Shown: positions 1 through 9,900 of the stretch, in pieces
Layout of the letters: each line of letters opens with the position of its first letter
Position numbering within the stretch: position 1 is the stretch's first letter
Assembly: GCA_017480145.1 (NCBI GenBank)
Contig: JAFVBF010000075.1
Location: 1-64,000 of the forward strand
Direction of reading: 5' to 3'
Length of the DNA stretch: 64,000 bases
Source of the DNA: Bacteroidales bacterium
GTDB taxonomy: Bacteria > Bacteroidota > Bacteroidia > Bacteroidales > P3
The notes under the pieces: model-generated
Told to the model about the DNA's origin: nothing
The model's input: only the letters and a program-made list of their open reading frames with translations
The model's database searches: none
Position numbers and translations under genes: made by a program

Positions 1-559
1 TGATGATGTCCTGCTCTCCTTCGTACAGGTTGCTCTTGTTGATGCTGGCACGGGCATAGAGGCTGTTGCCGTCTATGGTGGTAGGTTGTTGCTGTTGAGG
101 CTGCTGGCGTCCCCAGGGGTCAGGCCATCCATTGGCTTGTTGTTGCGTCTGTTGCTGAGGGTTTCCTTTCTCTACTTTGACAGTTACGGGTTCGCTGCTG
201 ATGGTGTTGCCATTTACGGTGCATTTGGCACTCCCAATGGTATAGCTGCCTACCTGATCAGCTCTTAGTGTGTAAGTGAAGGTGGTACTCACCTCGTGTG
301 TCACTTTCCCATGAGCGATACTCGTACTGCTGCTACTGCTTGTCCCTGGTCCTCCAAGGGTTGAAAAGCCTTTGAAAGTGGGCCCTTCGAAATCTCGTGC
401 GCGGTCGTTTACCACGAACTGGACATTAAAACGCTGCCCCTCGTAAACGGTTGATGGCACCACGACTTGCAGCGTTTGTGCCCAGCAGATTGTTGACGCC
501 GTCAGGAGGATGAGTAGTAATAGGTATTGGCTGCCTTGATTAAAAAGCTTTCTATTCAT
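1..559 (-). CDS. batD: BatD N-terminal part (runs off window)
   Basis: Only the first ~186 codons are present; the reading frame is open to the left edge. Reading leftwards from the ATG at 559 gives a signal peptide (MNRKLF..., hydrophobic core, then CWAQT) and an extracytoplasmic beta-rich region with the motifs VVPSTVYEGQRFNVQFVVN and FEGPTFKGFS, which match the N-terminus of BatD (the 'oxygen tolerance' family). A Q-rich linker follows near residues 135-160, then a second repeat (LYARASINKSNLYEGEQ). It is the seventh gene of the bat operon, 55 nt after batC. BatD is thought to be a periplasm-facing, membrane-anchored partner of the BatA/BatB proteins; the exact activity is unknown. The C-terminal membrane anchor lies outside the window. 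Confidence 0.88.
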   Translation of the reverse strand, partial: MNRKLFNQGSQYLLLLILLTASTICWAQTLQVVVPSTVYEGQRFNVQFVVNDRARDFEGPTFKGFSTLGGPGTSSSSSTSIAHGKVTHEVSTTFTYTLRADQVGSYTIGSAKCTVNGNTISSEPVTVKVEKGNPQQQTQQQANGWPDPWGRQQPQQQQPTTIDGNSLYARASINKSNLYEGEQDII

Positions 560-614
560 AAAATGCGTTTATGATTTGATGCTGTGCTGATTTGTGGCCC
601 GATTCGGAGGTTGG

Positions 615-1403
615 TTACCAATCTTTTTCGATACGTCCGCTTTTAGCTGGGACAGCGGCTTTCTGCTGCTCTTTCATCGTTTTCCGTTCGTTGTTTTTCA
701 CGGCTTCCAGCAGTCGCTCGGCATCTTGTTTCTTCTTATCCTGCTGGCCTTGCTGTTGTTTTTGCTGCTGGCCATTGGGGGTGTCTTGTCTCTGCTGCTC
801 TCCCGATTGCCCTTGTTGGTTCTCGTTTTGGTTTTGCTGGCTTTGATCCTGCTGGTTTTGTTGCTGGTCGTTGCCCTGCTGCTGTTGTTGCTGCTGGTCG
901 TCCCCCTTGCCTTGTCCCTGTTGGTTTTGTTGTTGTTGCTGTGCCTGTGCCAGTAGTTTTTGTGCGTAGGATAGATTATATCTTGTATCCTCGTTTTTTG
1001 GATCTAATTTTAGGGCTTCCTTATAACTCTCTACGGCCTGCTGAAAATGTTCCATGCCATTCTCTCGATTCTGTAGTCCTGTTTTCAAGTGGCTATTCCC
1101 TTTGTTGTGAAATGACTGGCTGCGCTGTTTGTCGGAAAGTTCTGCCGATTGAAGGGCTTTCCCAAAGGCTTGTGCTGCCTCCCCATACTGCTTTTGACGA
1201 TATAGTGCATCTCCGAGATTATACTGCGCTTTATAGTAGGTGCTGTCTACCGACAAGGCATGGTGGTAAGCTGCCTGAGCATTATCGTATGCCTTATTGT
1301 TATAGGCTCTATTCCCTTTACGCACTTCTTTACGTGGCGTTTGACTCTGTGCCCATCCTGCGATTACCCCCGTCAGCATTAACAAAAGTATGAATCGTTT
1401 CAT
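615..1403 (-). CDS. batC: BatC, TPR protein with Q-rich tail
   Basis: 262 aa from the ATG at 1403. A longer frame opens at 1478, but it would overlap batB by 59 nt and puts 25 polar residues before a clear signal peptide (MKRFILLLMLTGVIAGWAQ), so 1403 is chosen. After the signal peptide come TPR units (about residues 30-150, for example YNLGDALYRQKQYGEAAQAF), then an extreme low-complexity tract of Q, N, D and G (about 160-230), and a short basic C-terminus ending RIEKDW, as is usual for Bacteroidetes BatC. The TPRs probably mediate contacts with the other Bat proteins in the periplasm. It lies 16 nt after batB. The Q-tract makes the opposite strand look like a leucine-rich frame, which is not a gene. 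Confidence 0.85.
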   Translation of the reverse strand: MKRFILLLMLTGVIAGWAQSQTPRKEVRKGNRAYNNKAYDNAQAAYHHALSVDSTYYKAQYNLGDALYRQKQYGEAAQAFGKALQSAELSDKQRSQSFHNKGNSHLKTGLQNRENGMEHFQQAVESYKEALKLDPKNEDTRYNLSYAQKLLAQAQQQQQNQQGQGKGDDQQQQQQQGNDQQQNQQDQSQQNQNENQQGQSGEQQRQDTPNGQQQKQQQGQQDKKKQDAERLLEAVKNNERKTMKEQQKAAVPAKSGRIEKDW

Positions 1404-1419
1404 GATTGTCTTGTTGTCT

Positions 1420-2484
1420 TTAATCTGATTCTCTGGACAGTATTTTCTGCCAGTTGATTTTTCTGTTTCTTCGCTCAAAAAACAAGAGTTCCAGTATTAG
1501 GCATATCAATGCGACAGTCAGTGGGTATTGATAACGACTCTCGTATTCTGCGAATAGTTCTTCTCCGTAGCTGTCTTTGTCCAGTCCGGCAATCCTTTTT
1601 AGTATTTCGTCAAAACCGGTGTTGATGCTGCCGGCTCTCACATAGACACCCTTGCCAGCTGATGCAATTTGGCTTAGCATTTGTTCGTTTAGGTGCGTTG
1701 TGACAATATTTCCACTGCCGTCTTGTTTGTAGCCGGTACGTTGCTTGCTGCGATTGTATATGGGTATTGGTGCTCCCTCGGGCAGCCCCATGCCGATGGT
1801 ACACACCATGACGCCTTCTTGGGCTGCATGGGTCGCAGCGCCTACGGCATCATCTTCAAAGTTCTCGCCATCAGAAATGACAATGATGGCGCGGTTGCCG
1901 TTCTTCTGCCATTCTCTGTCGGGGTCTCCGTAACCAAAGGAGGCCATGGCTTTATCAATGGCATCCCCTATGGCGGTGCCTTGGGTGGGGATAATGCCGC
2001 AGTCTACCTGGTCCAGAAATAATCGAGTGGCGCTATAATCATTGGTCAATGGCATTTGTATGAAACTTGTGCCTGCGAAAACCACCAGCGAAACCCTATC
2101 GCCAGTCAGTTTGTTCATCAAGTTGGTGATGACACGCTTGCTGCGCTCTAATCGATTGGGCTGTAGGTCTTCTGCCATCATGCTGTTCGATACATCCAGG
2201 CAGATGGCTATATCGCTTCCCATCCGTTCCCCCTTTACCATTTTACTGCCTATCTGGGGATTGGCTACAGCGACAATCAGGGAGGCCAGTCCTAATAGGC
2301 AGAGTGTCATTTTTAGGGCAGGACGCCATCGGGACGCATCGGGTATCAGTCGTCCGAACATGACTCTGTCGGCAAACTGTTCTAATCTCTTTTGTTTGCT
2401 ATACCTTAGCCACAACCATATTCCCAGTAGTACGGGTAGGGCCATTAGTAGCCATAGCAGTTCTTTATGCTCAAAATGAATCAT
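1420..2484 (-). CDS. batB: BatB, membrane-anchored von Willebrand A protein
   Basis: 354 aa. There are two N-terminal membrane helices (residues ~9-26 and ~58-76), then a vWA domain with the MIDAS motif DVSNS at 97-101, and a C-terminal helix (YPLTVALICLILELLFF). This is the BatA/BatB layout, in which the vWA domain faces the periplasm between membrane anchors. In Bacteroides fragilis the bat genes affect aerotolerance; the molecular role is unresolved, and MoxR-vWA pairs generally act as chaperone-like modules. It starts 17 nt after batA ends and is clearly paralogous to BatA (shared AEDxxPNRLE after the MIDAS), so a tandem duplication is inferred. Confidence 0.9.
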   Translation of the reverse strand: MIHFEHKELLWLLMALPVLLGIWLWLRYSKQKRLEQFADRVMFGRLIPDASRWRPALKMTLCLLGLASLIVAVANPQIGSKMVKGERMGSDIAICLDVSNSMMAEDLQPNRLERSKRVITNLMNKLTGDRVSLVVFAGTSFIQMPLTNDYSATRLFLDQVDCGIIPTQGTAIGDAIDKAMASFGYGDPDREWQKNGNRAIIVISDGENFEDDAVGAATHAAQEGVMVCTIGMGLPEGAPIPIYNRSKQRTGYKQDGSGNIVTTHLNEQMLSQIASAGKGVYVRAGSINTGFDEILKRIAGLDKDSYGEELFAEYESRYQYPLTVALICLILELLFFERRNRKINWQKILSRESD

Positions 2485-2501
2485 GTTTTAAAGGAACAGA
2501 A

Positions 2502-3494
2502 TTATTGTTTGAAATACAGGAGGCTTAATAATAGTTCCAGTAGCAGTGCAAGTAGGCCTATTAAAGCAAAAGGTAGGAATTCATCCTTGGTCTGGGCATA
2601 TTGGGTCACGTCCACTTTGCTTTTTTCCATATCGTCTATTTGGCTGAAAATATTTTCCAGAGACTTCTTATTGGTCGCCCGGAAGTACTGCCCATCCTTT
2701 GTGCTTTGCGCCATCTGTGTCATTAAGGGCTCGTCTATCTCTACGTCAATGTTCTGGTAGATGGTTCTTCCAAACTGATCCTTGAATGGAAATGGGGCTT
2801 TGCCAGTGCTTCCCACACCTATGGTGTAGAGCCGGATGTTGTACAAAGCAGCTATTTCGGCAGCACTCTGTGGGTCCACCGAACCCTGGTTGTTTACGCC
2901 GTCGGTTAATAGTATGATGACTTTGCTTTTTGCCTGACTGTCCTTTATGCGGTTGATGGCAGTGGCAAGTCCATCTCCAATGGCGGTGCCATCTTTGATG
3001 GTGCCGCTTTTCACTTTGTGTAATTGTTGCAGCAGCACATGGTGGTCTATCGTGAGGGGAACTTGGGTGAATGCTTCTCCTGCAAATACAACCAGCCCTA
3101 TACGGTCGGTCTTTCGCCCGTTGATAAAGTCGGCTGCCACTTTTTTTGCGGCTTCCAATCGGTTCGGGTGAAAGTCTTCTGCCAGCATACTTCCGCTTAC
3201 GTCCATGGCCAGCACAATATCAATCCCTTCCACTCGCATTTCTTGCCGGCTCAGCTGGCTTTGGGGGCGGGCTAAGGCAATGATGATTGCCGTTAGGGCA
3301 ATGACCCTCAGTGCGAATGGCAAGGGAATCAGTTTTTGACGAAGGGTCTTCTTTGTGGTGTCGAAGAGTGGAAGTGTCGAGAACTGTAAGGCAGCATGCT
3401 GTTTCCGGTATTTCATCACATACCACACGATTAGCAGTGGTATTAGTACCAGCATCCACAATACCCATCCATTAGCAAATGTCAAGTTGTCCAT
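2502..3494 (-). CDS. batA: BatA, membrane-anchored von Willebrand A protein
   Basis: 330 aa from the ATG at 3494. A GTG sits one codon earlier (3497), immediately after the upstream stop, so the true start is one of the two. Two N-terminal membrane helices (about 8-27 and 60-78) precede a vWA domain with the MIDAS motif DVSGS at 98-102 and AEDFHPNRLEAAK; a hydrophobic C-terminal helix (LLALLLELLLSLLYF) follows. This is typical BatA. It is translationally coupled to the preceding membrane-protein gene, and batB follows after 17 nt. Its role is inferred from the bat operon: a periplasmic vWA platform working with the MoxR ATPase. Confidence 0.9.
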   Translation of the reverse strand: MDNLTFANGWVLWMLVLIPLLIVWYVMKYRKQHAALQFSTLPLFDTTKKTLRQKLIPLPFALRVIALTAIIIALARPQSQLSRQEMRVEGIDIVLAMDVSGSMLAEDFHPNRLEAAKKVAADFINGRKTDRIGLVVFAGEAFTQVPLTIDHHVLLQQLHKVKSGTIKDGTAIGDGLATAINRIKDSQAKSKVIILLTDGVNNQGSVDPQSAAEIAALYNIRLYTIGVGSTGKAPFPFKDQFGRTIYQNIDVEIDEPLMTQMAQSTKDGQYFRATNKKSLENIFSQIDDMEKSKVDVTQYAQTKDEFLPFALIGLLALLLELLLSLLYFKQ

Positions 3495-3497
3495 CAC

Positions 3498-4403
3498 TTA
3501 CTGTTTTTCGTTAGATTTGTTCTCGGTGGTTTCTTCCGAGGTTGGGGTATGGGTTTGCTCCACAAAAGCCACAGCGTTGCTCATGGAGCGGTCATGCTCA
3601 TAGGGCAATGGCTCCGACTTTGCAAATTTCACCATGTCTGCCGTTGTCAGTATGCTTTGCAGCAATGTCTCATTTTCTGGCGTATAGACCGCAGTATGCG
3701 AAAAGGCTTCTAACGTCTCATCTGTTGTCATGTCGGTAGCCCGTATGCCGAATGAGGCCTCTATGTAATTTCTTAGTGTGTCAGTTAGTTGTGTGTGGTA
3801 CTCTTTGAGTTTCCCTTGCTGCCAGAGCTGCTTGACTCTTAATTCGTTCAACTCTTTGAGCGCGATTTCGTGGGGAGGTGTCGGCGGTGCCTTGGGAAGC
3901 TGTAGTAGGGGTTTGTGTTCCTTGTATCGCCGTATGGCATAAATGATGGCAGCAATGAGTAGGGCTACTCCCAAGGCAAGCAATATCCACCTAAAGATTT
4001 CCCAAAAAGTGTAAGGCTCTGTTAGTGTGCCATTAATGTCCTTGATTTCCAGACTGGCAGTATCAACATTTGGCACATCTCTCACAATGAGGGAAATAGA
4101 GTCATTTTCGCCCAGCCTAAGCCAGTGTTCGCCTGCGTCAAAACAGGTAAGCACTGTCCGTTGCACGATGCCTCTGCCCCCTTCATACTCTGTTGTATCA
4201 AACCATTGCCTAATCACTACCAGTCCATTTTGCGACAACTGTTCAGCGGCAGGATACACATCGGTATGCCCTATGGTCAGGGTTGTTTGATCTCCTATTG
4301 CAATCGACGTACTGTCAATCTCATACCGCATCTGAGCCTGTATCCTGCTTGCAAAAAAAACAAGCAGCAACAACAAGGCCAAATTTCGTGTTAGAATCTT
4401 CAT
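3498..4403 (-). CDS. Bat-operon membrane protein of unknown function
   Basis: 301 aa. It has an N-terminal signal peptide (about residues 1-23, ending ASRIQAQ), a periplasmic beta-rich part that resembles the start of BatD-type domains (GDQTTLTIGHTDVYPAAEQL), one strong central membrane helix (IFRWILLALGVALLIAAIIY, ~138-157), and a cytosolic helical half with many charged residues. A gene of this shape sits between the DUF58 gene and batA in many Bacteroidetes bat operons, but I cannot assign a function. Its stop touches the batA start (0-3 nt apart), so coupling is likely. The central-anchor topology could link the cytosolic MoxR/DUF58 side to the periplasmic BatA-D side; that is inference. 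Confidence 0.75.
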   Translation of the reverse strand: MKILTRNLALLLLLVFFASRIQAQMRYEIDSTSIAIGDQTTLTIGHTDVYPAAEQLSQNGLVVIRQWFDTTEYEGGRGIVQRTVLTCFDAGEHWLRLGENDSISLIVRDVPNVDTASLEIKDINGTLTEPYTFWEIFRWILLALGVALLIAAIIYAIRRYKEHKPLLQLPKAPPTPPHEIALKELNELRVKQLWQQGKLKEYHTQLTDTLRNYIEASFGIRATDMTTDETLEAFSHTAVYTPENETLLQSILTTADMVKFAKSEPLPYEHDRSMSNAVAFVEQTHTPTSEETTENKSNEKQ

Positions 4404-4406
4404 GGT

Positions 4407-5279
4407 TTAACTTCTCTTTTTAAACAATGTCATCAGGGGCTTCACAAAGTCCTCCCCTGTTTGTATCTCAGCATGGTCTATCCCGTACTTGGTTAGCGTT
4501 TCCAATGTGGCTTGTTCCTGTCTTTGATAGGCTTTTCTATAGTTGTCTCTGACCATTCTGCTCGATGTGTCAAGAGTTGCTGTTTTGCCTGTTTCAGGAT
4601 CATAGAATTTGGTTAGACCGATATTGGGAATCTCTCGTTCTCGCTCATCTACAATGCGTAGCACCGCCAAATCATGTTTTTTTGCGGCAATTTTGAGTGC
4701 ATCAGCATAGTGGGTGTCCAGAAAGTCGCTTAATATGAAGGCGGTACAGCGTTTCCGTGTCACATTGGTGAAATAGCGCAGGGCTTCCCCAATGTCTGTT
4801 CCGTTGCTGGTAGGTTGAAACGTGATTAACTCACGAATGATGCGCAATATATGACTACTGCCTTTCTTTGGTGGAATGAATTTCTCGATTTTGTCGCTAA
4901 AGAAAATTACCCCTACTTTATCATTGTTGGTAATGGCGCTAAATGCTAACGTGGCAGCCACTTCTGCCACCAACTCCTCCTTGAACTGCTTGTGTGTCCC
5001 GAATCGATTGCTTCCACTTACATCCACCAGCAGCATCATTGTCAGCTCTCGCTCCTCTTCGAAAATCTTGATGTACGGGTGGTTTAGTCTTGCTGTCACG
5101 TTCCAGTCAATGGCTCGAACATCATCGCCATACTGATACTCCCTCACCTCGCTGAATGCCATTCCGCGGCCCTTGTATGCACTATGGTATTCTCCCGAGA
5201 AAAGCTGTCTTGACAGCCCTCGTGCCTTGATTTCGATTTTGCGAACTTTCCGCAATATTTCACTGTTCTCTTTCTGCAT
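4407..5279 (-). CDS. DUF58 domain protein of the bat operon
   Basis: 290 aa, no signal peptide or membrane helix. The N-terminal KVRKIEIKARGLSRQLFSGE and the signature GRGMAFSEVREYQYGDDVRAIDWN are diagnostic of DUF58. A vWA-like fold follows with a DVSGS motif around residue 88. DUF58 proteins occur with MoxR ATPases and vWA proteins and are assumed to act in a cytosolic complex with them. It is the second gene of the operon, 104 nt after moxR and 3 nt before the next gene. Length is normal for the family. The biochemical role is unknown. Confidence 0.9.
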   Translation of the reverse strand: MQKENSEILRKVRKIEIKARGLSRQLFSGEYHSAYKGRGMAFSEVREYQYGDDVRAIDWNVTARLNHPYIKIFEEERELTMMLLVDVSGSNRFGTHKQFKEELVAEVAATLAFSAITNNDKVGVIFFSDKIEKFIPPKKGSSHILRIIRELITFQPTSNGTDIGEALRYFTNVTRKRCTAFILSDFLDTHYADALKIAAKKHDLAVLRIVDEREREIPNIGLTKFYDPETGKTATLDTSSRMVRDNYRKAYQRQEQATLETLTKYGIDHAEIQTGEDFVKPLMTLFKKRS

Positions 5280-5383
5280 CTGTTGCCATCAATTTGTCGA
5301 CCCGTAAAAACTAATGTGCTGTTGGCATCCCTCCTCATTGGATTCCTCTGGTTTGGATGGGGCAAGGTCTTGCCCTTGCCTTA

Positions 5384-6379
5384 TCAGGGAACATCCACAC
5401 GGTTCAGAATCTCGTTCACCAGTTCCTCGGAAGTAATGTTTTCGGCTTCTGCTTCGTAGGTTAATCCAACACGATGGCGCAGCACGTCCATAGCTACGGC
5501 ACGGACGTCTTCTGGAATAACATATCCCCTGCGTTTCATGAAAGCATAGGCTTTCGACGCCATGGCCAGACTGATGCTGCCGCGCGGCGATGCACCGTAA
5601 CTTACCATTCCTGTGAGTTTCTCCAGTCCGTATTGTTGTGGAAATCTGGTGGCAAAAATAATGTCAGTAATATAACTCTCTATCTTCTCATCCATATAGA
5701 CTTCCCGCATGACTTTACGCGCCCGCAGGATGTCTGCCGGTTTCAAAATGGGGTGCTGCTGGGCATACTCTCCGACAAGTTGTTGATGCAGAATGGTGCG
5801 TTCCTCTTCCTTTTTGGGATAACTTATCACCACTTTCAGCATGAAACGGTCCACTTGCGCCTCGGGCAGGGGGTAGGTCCCTTCTTGCTCTATCGGGTTT
5901 TGTGTTGCCATTACCAGAAATGGCTCATCCAGTTTAAAAGTTTCTTCGCCAATGGTCACTTGCCGCTCCTGCATGGCCTCTAATAGCGCACTTTGGACTT
6001 TCGCTGGCGCACGGTTGATTTCGTCGGCCAAGATGAAATTTGAAAAAATAGGCCCCTTTTTTACATTAAATGTCTCATTTTTTTGACTGTAAATCATTGT
6101 GCCAATAAGGTCGGCAGGCAATAGGTCTGGAGTAAACTGTATGCGACTGAATTTAGCATCAATGGCTTTGGCCAGTGTTGTGATGGTTAGCGTCTTTGCC
6201 AGTCCGGGGACACCTTCCAGCAGGATGTGCCCATTGCTTAACAGCCCGATAAGCAGACTCTCTATCATGTGCTTTTGCCCAACAATCTGTTTGCGTAGTT
6301 CCATTGTTAGGGCATCCACGAATGCGCTCTCTTGTGCAATTCGCTCGTTTAGCTCCTGAATATTCACTGTTTCGTTCAT
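5384..6379 (-). CDS. MoxR family AAA+ ATPase
   Basis: 331 aa. The Walker A motif GVPGLAKT is at 56-63, and the Walker B is in ILADEINRAPAKVQSALLEAMQ. The sensor region MATQNPIEQEGTYPLPEAQVDRF is characteristic of MoxR/RavA-type ATPases, and a C-terminal lid domain follows (YGASPRGSISL). It is the first gene of the bat operon. MoxR ATPases are chaperone-like remodelers that work with vWA proteins, here BatA/BatB. No convincing promoter box was found on the minus strand in the 6380-6480 leader. Start ATG at 6379 and length are typical. Confidence 0.93.
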   Translation of the reverse strand: MNETVNIQELNERIAQESAFVDALTMELRKQIVGQKHMIESLLIGLLSNGHILLEGVPGLAKTLTITTLAKAIDAKFSRIQFTPDLLPADLIGTMIYSQKNETFNVKKGPIFSNFILADEINRAPAKVQSALLEAMQERQVTIGEETFKLDEPFLVMATQNPIEQEGTYPLPEAQVDRFMLKVVISYPKKEEERTILHQQLVGEYAQQHPILKPADILRARKVMREVYMDEKIESYITDIIFATRFPQQYGLEKLTGMVSYGASPRGSISLAMASKAYAFMKRRGYVIPEDVRAVAMDVLRHRVGLTYEAEAENITSEELVNEILNRVDVP

Positions 6380-6944
6380 ATTTGTGTAATGTTAAGATTT
6401 CTTGGTGGGGTGGGTTCGGGTATAAGTGGTCGGCTGATGCCGTTGGGTTTGCTGTGAAAAATGAAAGTGTTAAAATTGTTTTCCAGACAGTTTATTTAAC
6501 GCTGTTTTCATCCTATTTATTGCAAAATACCTCATTATTTGGTTCTGCATTCTTCGCAATTCAAAACAATTGCATCTGGTCAATCTCCATGCCGTCATCG
6601 TCCATGTCGCTACCTGTCTGCTCTCCTCAGAGCACACACTAACCCAATTTGTCATATTATGGCAGACGGAGGGTATTTTCTATTTGAAGGTATGAATCAG
6701 GTAGATTTCTATTACATATTATTGTATTTTATTGTTTTATGTGTTTTTCGCTTGTTTCTTGACGCTGACAATTCTGTCTATCCCGAATCTATAAAGGCAT
6801 TGACATTGATAAAAGTACACAGTCAATTCTCCGTACCTGTCCTTACGGAAATCCCGAAAACATCTGTCATTCAAAAAAAAAATGTATTTTTGCTATTTGT
6901 TTCATTACGCAAAAAAGAAATATCAAATTAATATCAAGCGATTT
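6380..6944. other. Intergenic region between divergent moxR and T9SS cargo gene
   Basis: About 565 bp without a convincing gene. It is AT-rich towards the right end. It contains a small hairpin (GCTCT-cctc-AGAGC, about 6619-6632) and, at the right end, the promoter box of the following gene. Short open frames here (for example 6539-6931) lack recognisable protein features and cross the promoter, so I read them as noise. Confidence 0.6.
6885..6893 (+). promoter_or_regulatory. Bacteroidetes-type -7 promoter box
   Basis: TATTTTTGC fits the TAnnTTTGc consensus for the housekeeping sigma factor of Bacteroidetes. Transcription would begin near 6900, which supports the ATG at 6945 for the downstream gene and rules out the in-frame ATG at 6882. 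No clear TTTG -33 element is visible. Confidence 0.55.
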
Positions 6945-9900
6945 ATGAAAAGCAAAAAAGTACTTTTCGGTTTGTTCTTGGGTTTGTTTGCGCTTGCATC
7001 TGCTACTATGACAGCTCAGGACAACGCAGCTTCCTCCATTGTCGAAATCGGCCCCGATAACATCGGTGGGCGTGTCACGTCCCTTGTCATTGATCGTCGT
7101 GATGCTACGAACAACACGGTCTTTGCCGGTGCCTCTACCGGAGGTCTTTACATCCGCTCCAACAATCCTGATTTTGCCTATTATTCCGACATCTGGAACT
7201 ATATTCCCTGCAATCTTGATGGGATTGAGCGCGTTCTCCCCATCAGCCACATGATTCAGCTTCCAGATAATAGCCTCTGTATCGCAACCGGCGAGGGGAC
7301 TTTTGCTAAAGGAACCAAATTCTCTCACATGTCTGCTAAAGGCGTTGGTATTGTTCGCTTCAACCCTGACACCAAGGCCTTTTCTCGCATTGAATACACG
7401 GACCCTGAGAAGAATGATGCCTGGAGCAGCATTAACAAACTGGCTTATTCCTACGACAAATCATCCAATACGATTTTCCTTTTTGTCGCTGCAAAAGGTG
7501 GTCTCTATCGCTGGGAAATAAAGGACAACAATTGGAATGTGGCCCCCACCTGCCTCATCGATTCTGTCGAAATGCAGGATGTTGCCATTGTTGAGGATTA
7601 CAAAATGGTTTATTTCTCATCCAAGAACAAACTTTATCGCATCTCTTCCTACGAATCGACTAAAGTGGTTGATGTGACTAATACCAACAATGTTTTCTCT
7701 TCTGCTTCACGCATCCAACTGGCCACAACGTCCGCCAATCCCGACTACCTATATGCCATGGTTACTTCTTCTACAGGTGCTTTCCGTGGTCTGTACCTAA
7801 CTACAAATCAGAACAGTTGGACGCTACTCACCACTGCCACGGTCTCTCCGTTCGGTTCTCAAACGGGTACAACCTGTGGTGCTATTTGTGTAGACGCTAA
7901 CAATAGCAAGCACATATTCATTGGTGGGGCTTCTCTATGGGAGGGCCAAGGTTATACGGATGGCTCTATTTATCAGTGGACGATGTCTTCCTACAACGAA
8001 GATGACATGGGTTCAACCAATTTCATGGATGAGATTTTCTCCAGTCCGTTCTATGTCCATTCGGGCATCAATGACATCAAGCAGGTACAAGCCATTGACG
8101 ATGAAGGCAATGCTAAGCAACTTTTCTACATTGCGACTAATGCAGGCATCTTTCAGGCTGATAGTGCTTTTAGTTCTTTCGATAACATTAATCGCGGACT
8201 CAACAATGTTCAAGTCAATGGTGTGGCTGTCTGTACGGATGGATCCCTCCTGATAGGTGCTGACTATAGTGCTAATCTCTTTATTGAGGCTCGTCAAGGA
8301 CGTTTTCTATCAGGTATTCCGGGGGATGCTTCTATTTTTAATCCAACCTGGTATGATTCCATTGGGTCTGGTACTAACCATATCGCCAATGTCTATTGGC
8401 ATGGCAATGGTGGTCAGGTGGCTGCTTCCCGTTTCCAGCAGTTCGCTCCCGAATCACGTCGCAATATGTTCTTTTCTTCGGAAAATGGTCAGTATGCCCG
8501 TAGCTCTGCCGACTATACAGATTATAGTAATACTCAGACGTGGACTATCGGAGAGTCTTTCCTTGGCAATGAGGCTAACAGTGGCAACGCTGTAGCTCAG
8601 ATGTATCTTTGGGAGTCTAACAGCATGGTTGGAGTCAGCGATGTTAGTCACAGCATCGACACTAATGACGAGGTCTTTCGTCCTGGTGTTGGGGCTATCC
8701 GCATCGGCTGTTTTGGATCCGAAATGCCTAATTCTTGCAATGGCTTGATTAAGAGTGGTGATACTATCATTGTCCCCAATGTGGCAACGGCTTCCTATCC
8801 ATTCCGTCACGTATTCTCTCAGAATAAGATTGTCGATCAGAACGGAACCAATCTCACGGTGGATAATCCCATCCAAAGTCATCTTTTTATCCTCGTTCGT
8901 CACACTGCGAATGCTAACGGGGTAATCGCTCGTAAGGATAAGATTGCCATGTCGTGGACTCCTGCTGATTTTAGATGTGTCTATGCTACTAATGATGGAT
9001 CGATTATCGAACCTTCTATGGGTTGGGCCGATGTCTATATGGTTGATAAAAGTAAAAGCATGAATCGTAACCGTGGCATCTCCACATTTGGTGTTTCGGC
9101 AGATGGCAATCAGATTCTTGTTGTTGTTGCCAATGACACAAATGATTCTTGCTTTGTTGTGCGTGTTCAAGGTATTTTCGATAGCGTTGATTATCATCAG
9201 GAGCGTTGGTCAATCAGCCGTCAGTTGGGTTATGCTGATGGAACTTATACCGATGGTCCGACACTTGTTGCTGACACTCTTGAATACAATGGAAGCATCT
9301 GGTTCCCACGTAAAATATCCTCTATCGTGATGGATGCCAGTAATCGTGCTATCTTTACATTTGAAGGCCACGACAATAAGGCTGATTTCCCCAATGTTTT
9401 GGTTATGGAAAATGCTTCTGGAAACTACACCTTTGCTGATAAGTCTATCCCTGGTAAAATGGCTGCCTATAGTGCTTTGGTGGAATCCACCGAACGCGAT
9501 GTGTTTATCGGAACGGAAGATGGACTCTATAAAACTACGAGTAGTTCGTTCTCCAACAGTAAGCCTTCATGGACTCGTTATGGCAACTTTGTGGGTGTCC
9601 CAGTCACATCGTTGACACAGCAGGTCAACGATCTTCCCATCCAGCGTATGACCCTTCATGATGGTATTGAAATAAACAACTATGTATTTCCCCGCACCAA
9701 GTATCCCTACGCAATCTATATTGGTACTTATGGTCGTGGCGTATTCATGGATTCTGCCTACGTCAAGAATTACAGTGATGAGGTGCTTGAGGAAATTGAT
9801 TATGTTGGCATCACTCCTGTGGTTAAGTCTTCCGGTCTCAATGCAGTCTCCATCTATCCCAATCCTGTCAGCATTCAGGCTACGATGGATATGTCTATCG

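Noticed and set aside
594..956. Leucine-rich 120-codon frame on the plus strand
   Set aside because: It is the antisense of the Q-rich tract of batC; composition is explained by CAG/CAA codons and there is no promoter.
8454..9197. 247-codon minus-strand frame inside the T9SS cargo gene
   Set aside because: It lies wholly inside a large gene with clear domains, has no signal or domain, and only reflects codon bias of the real strand.
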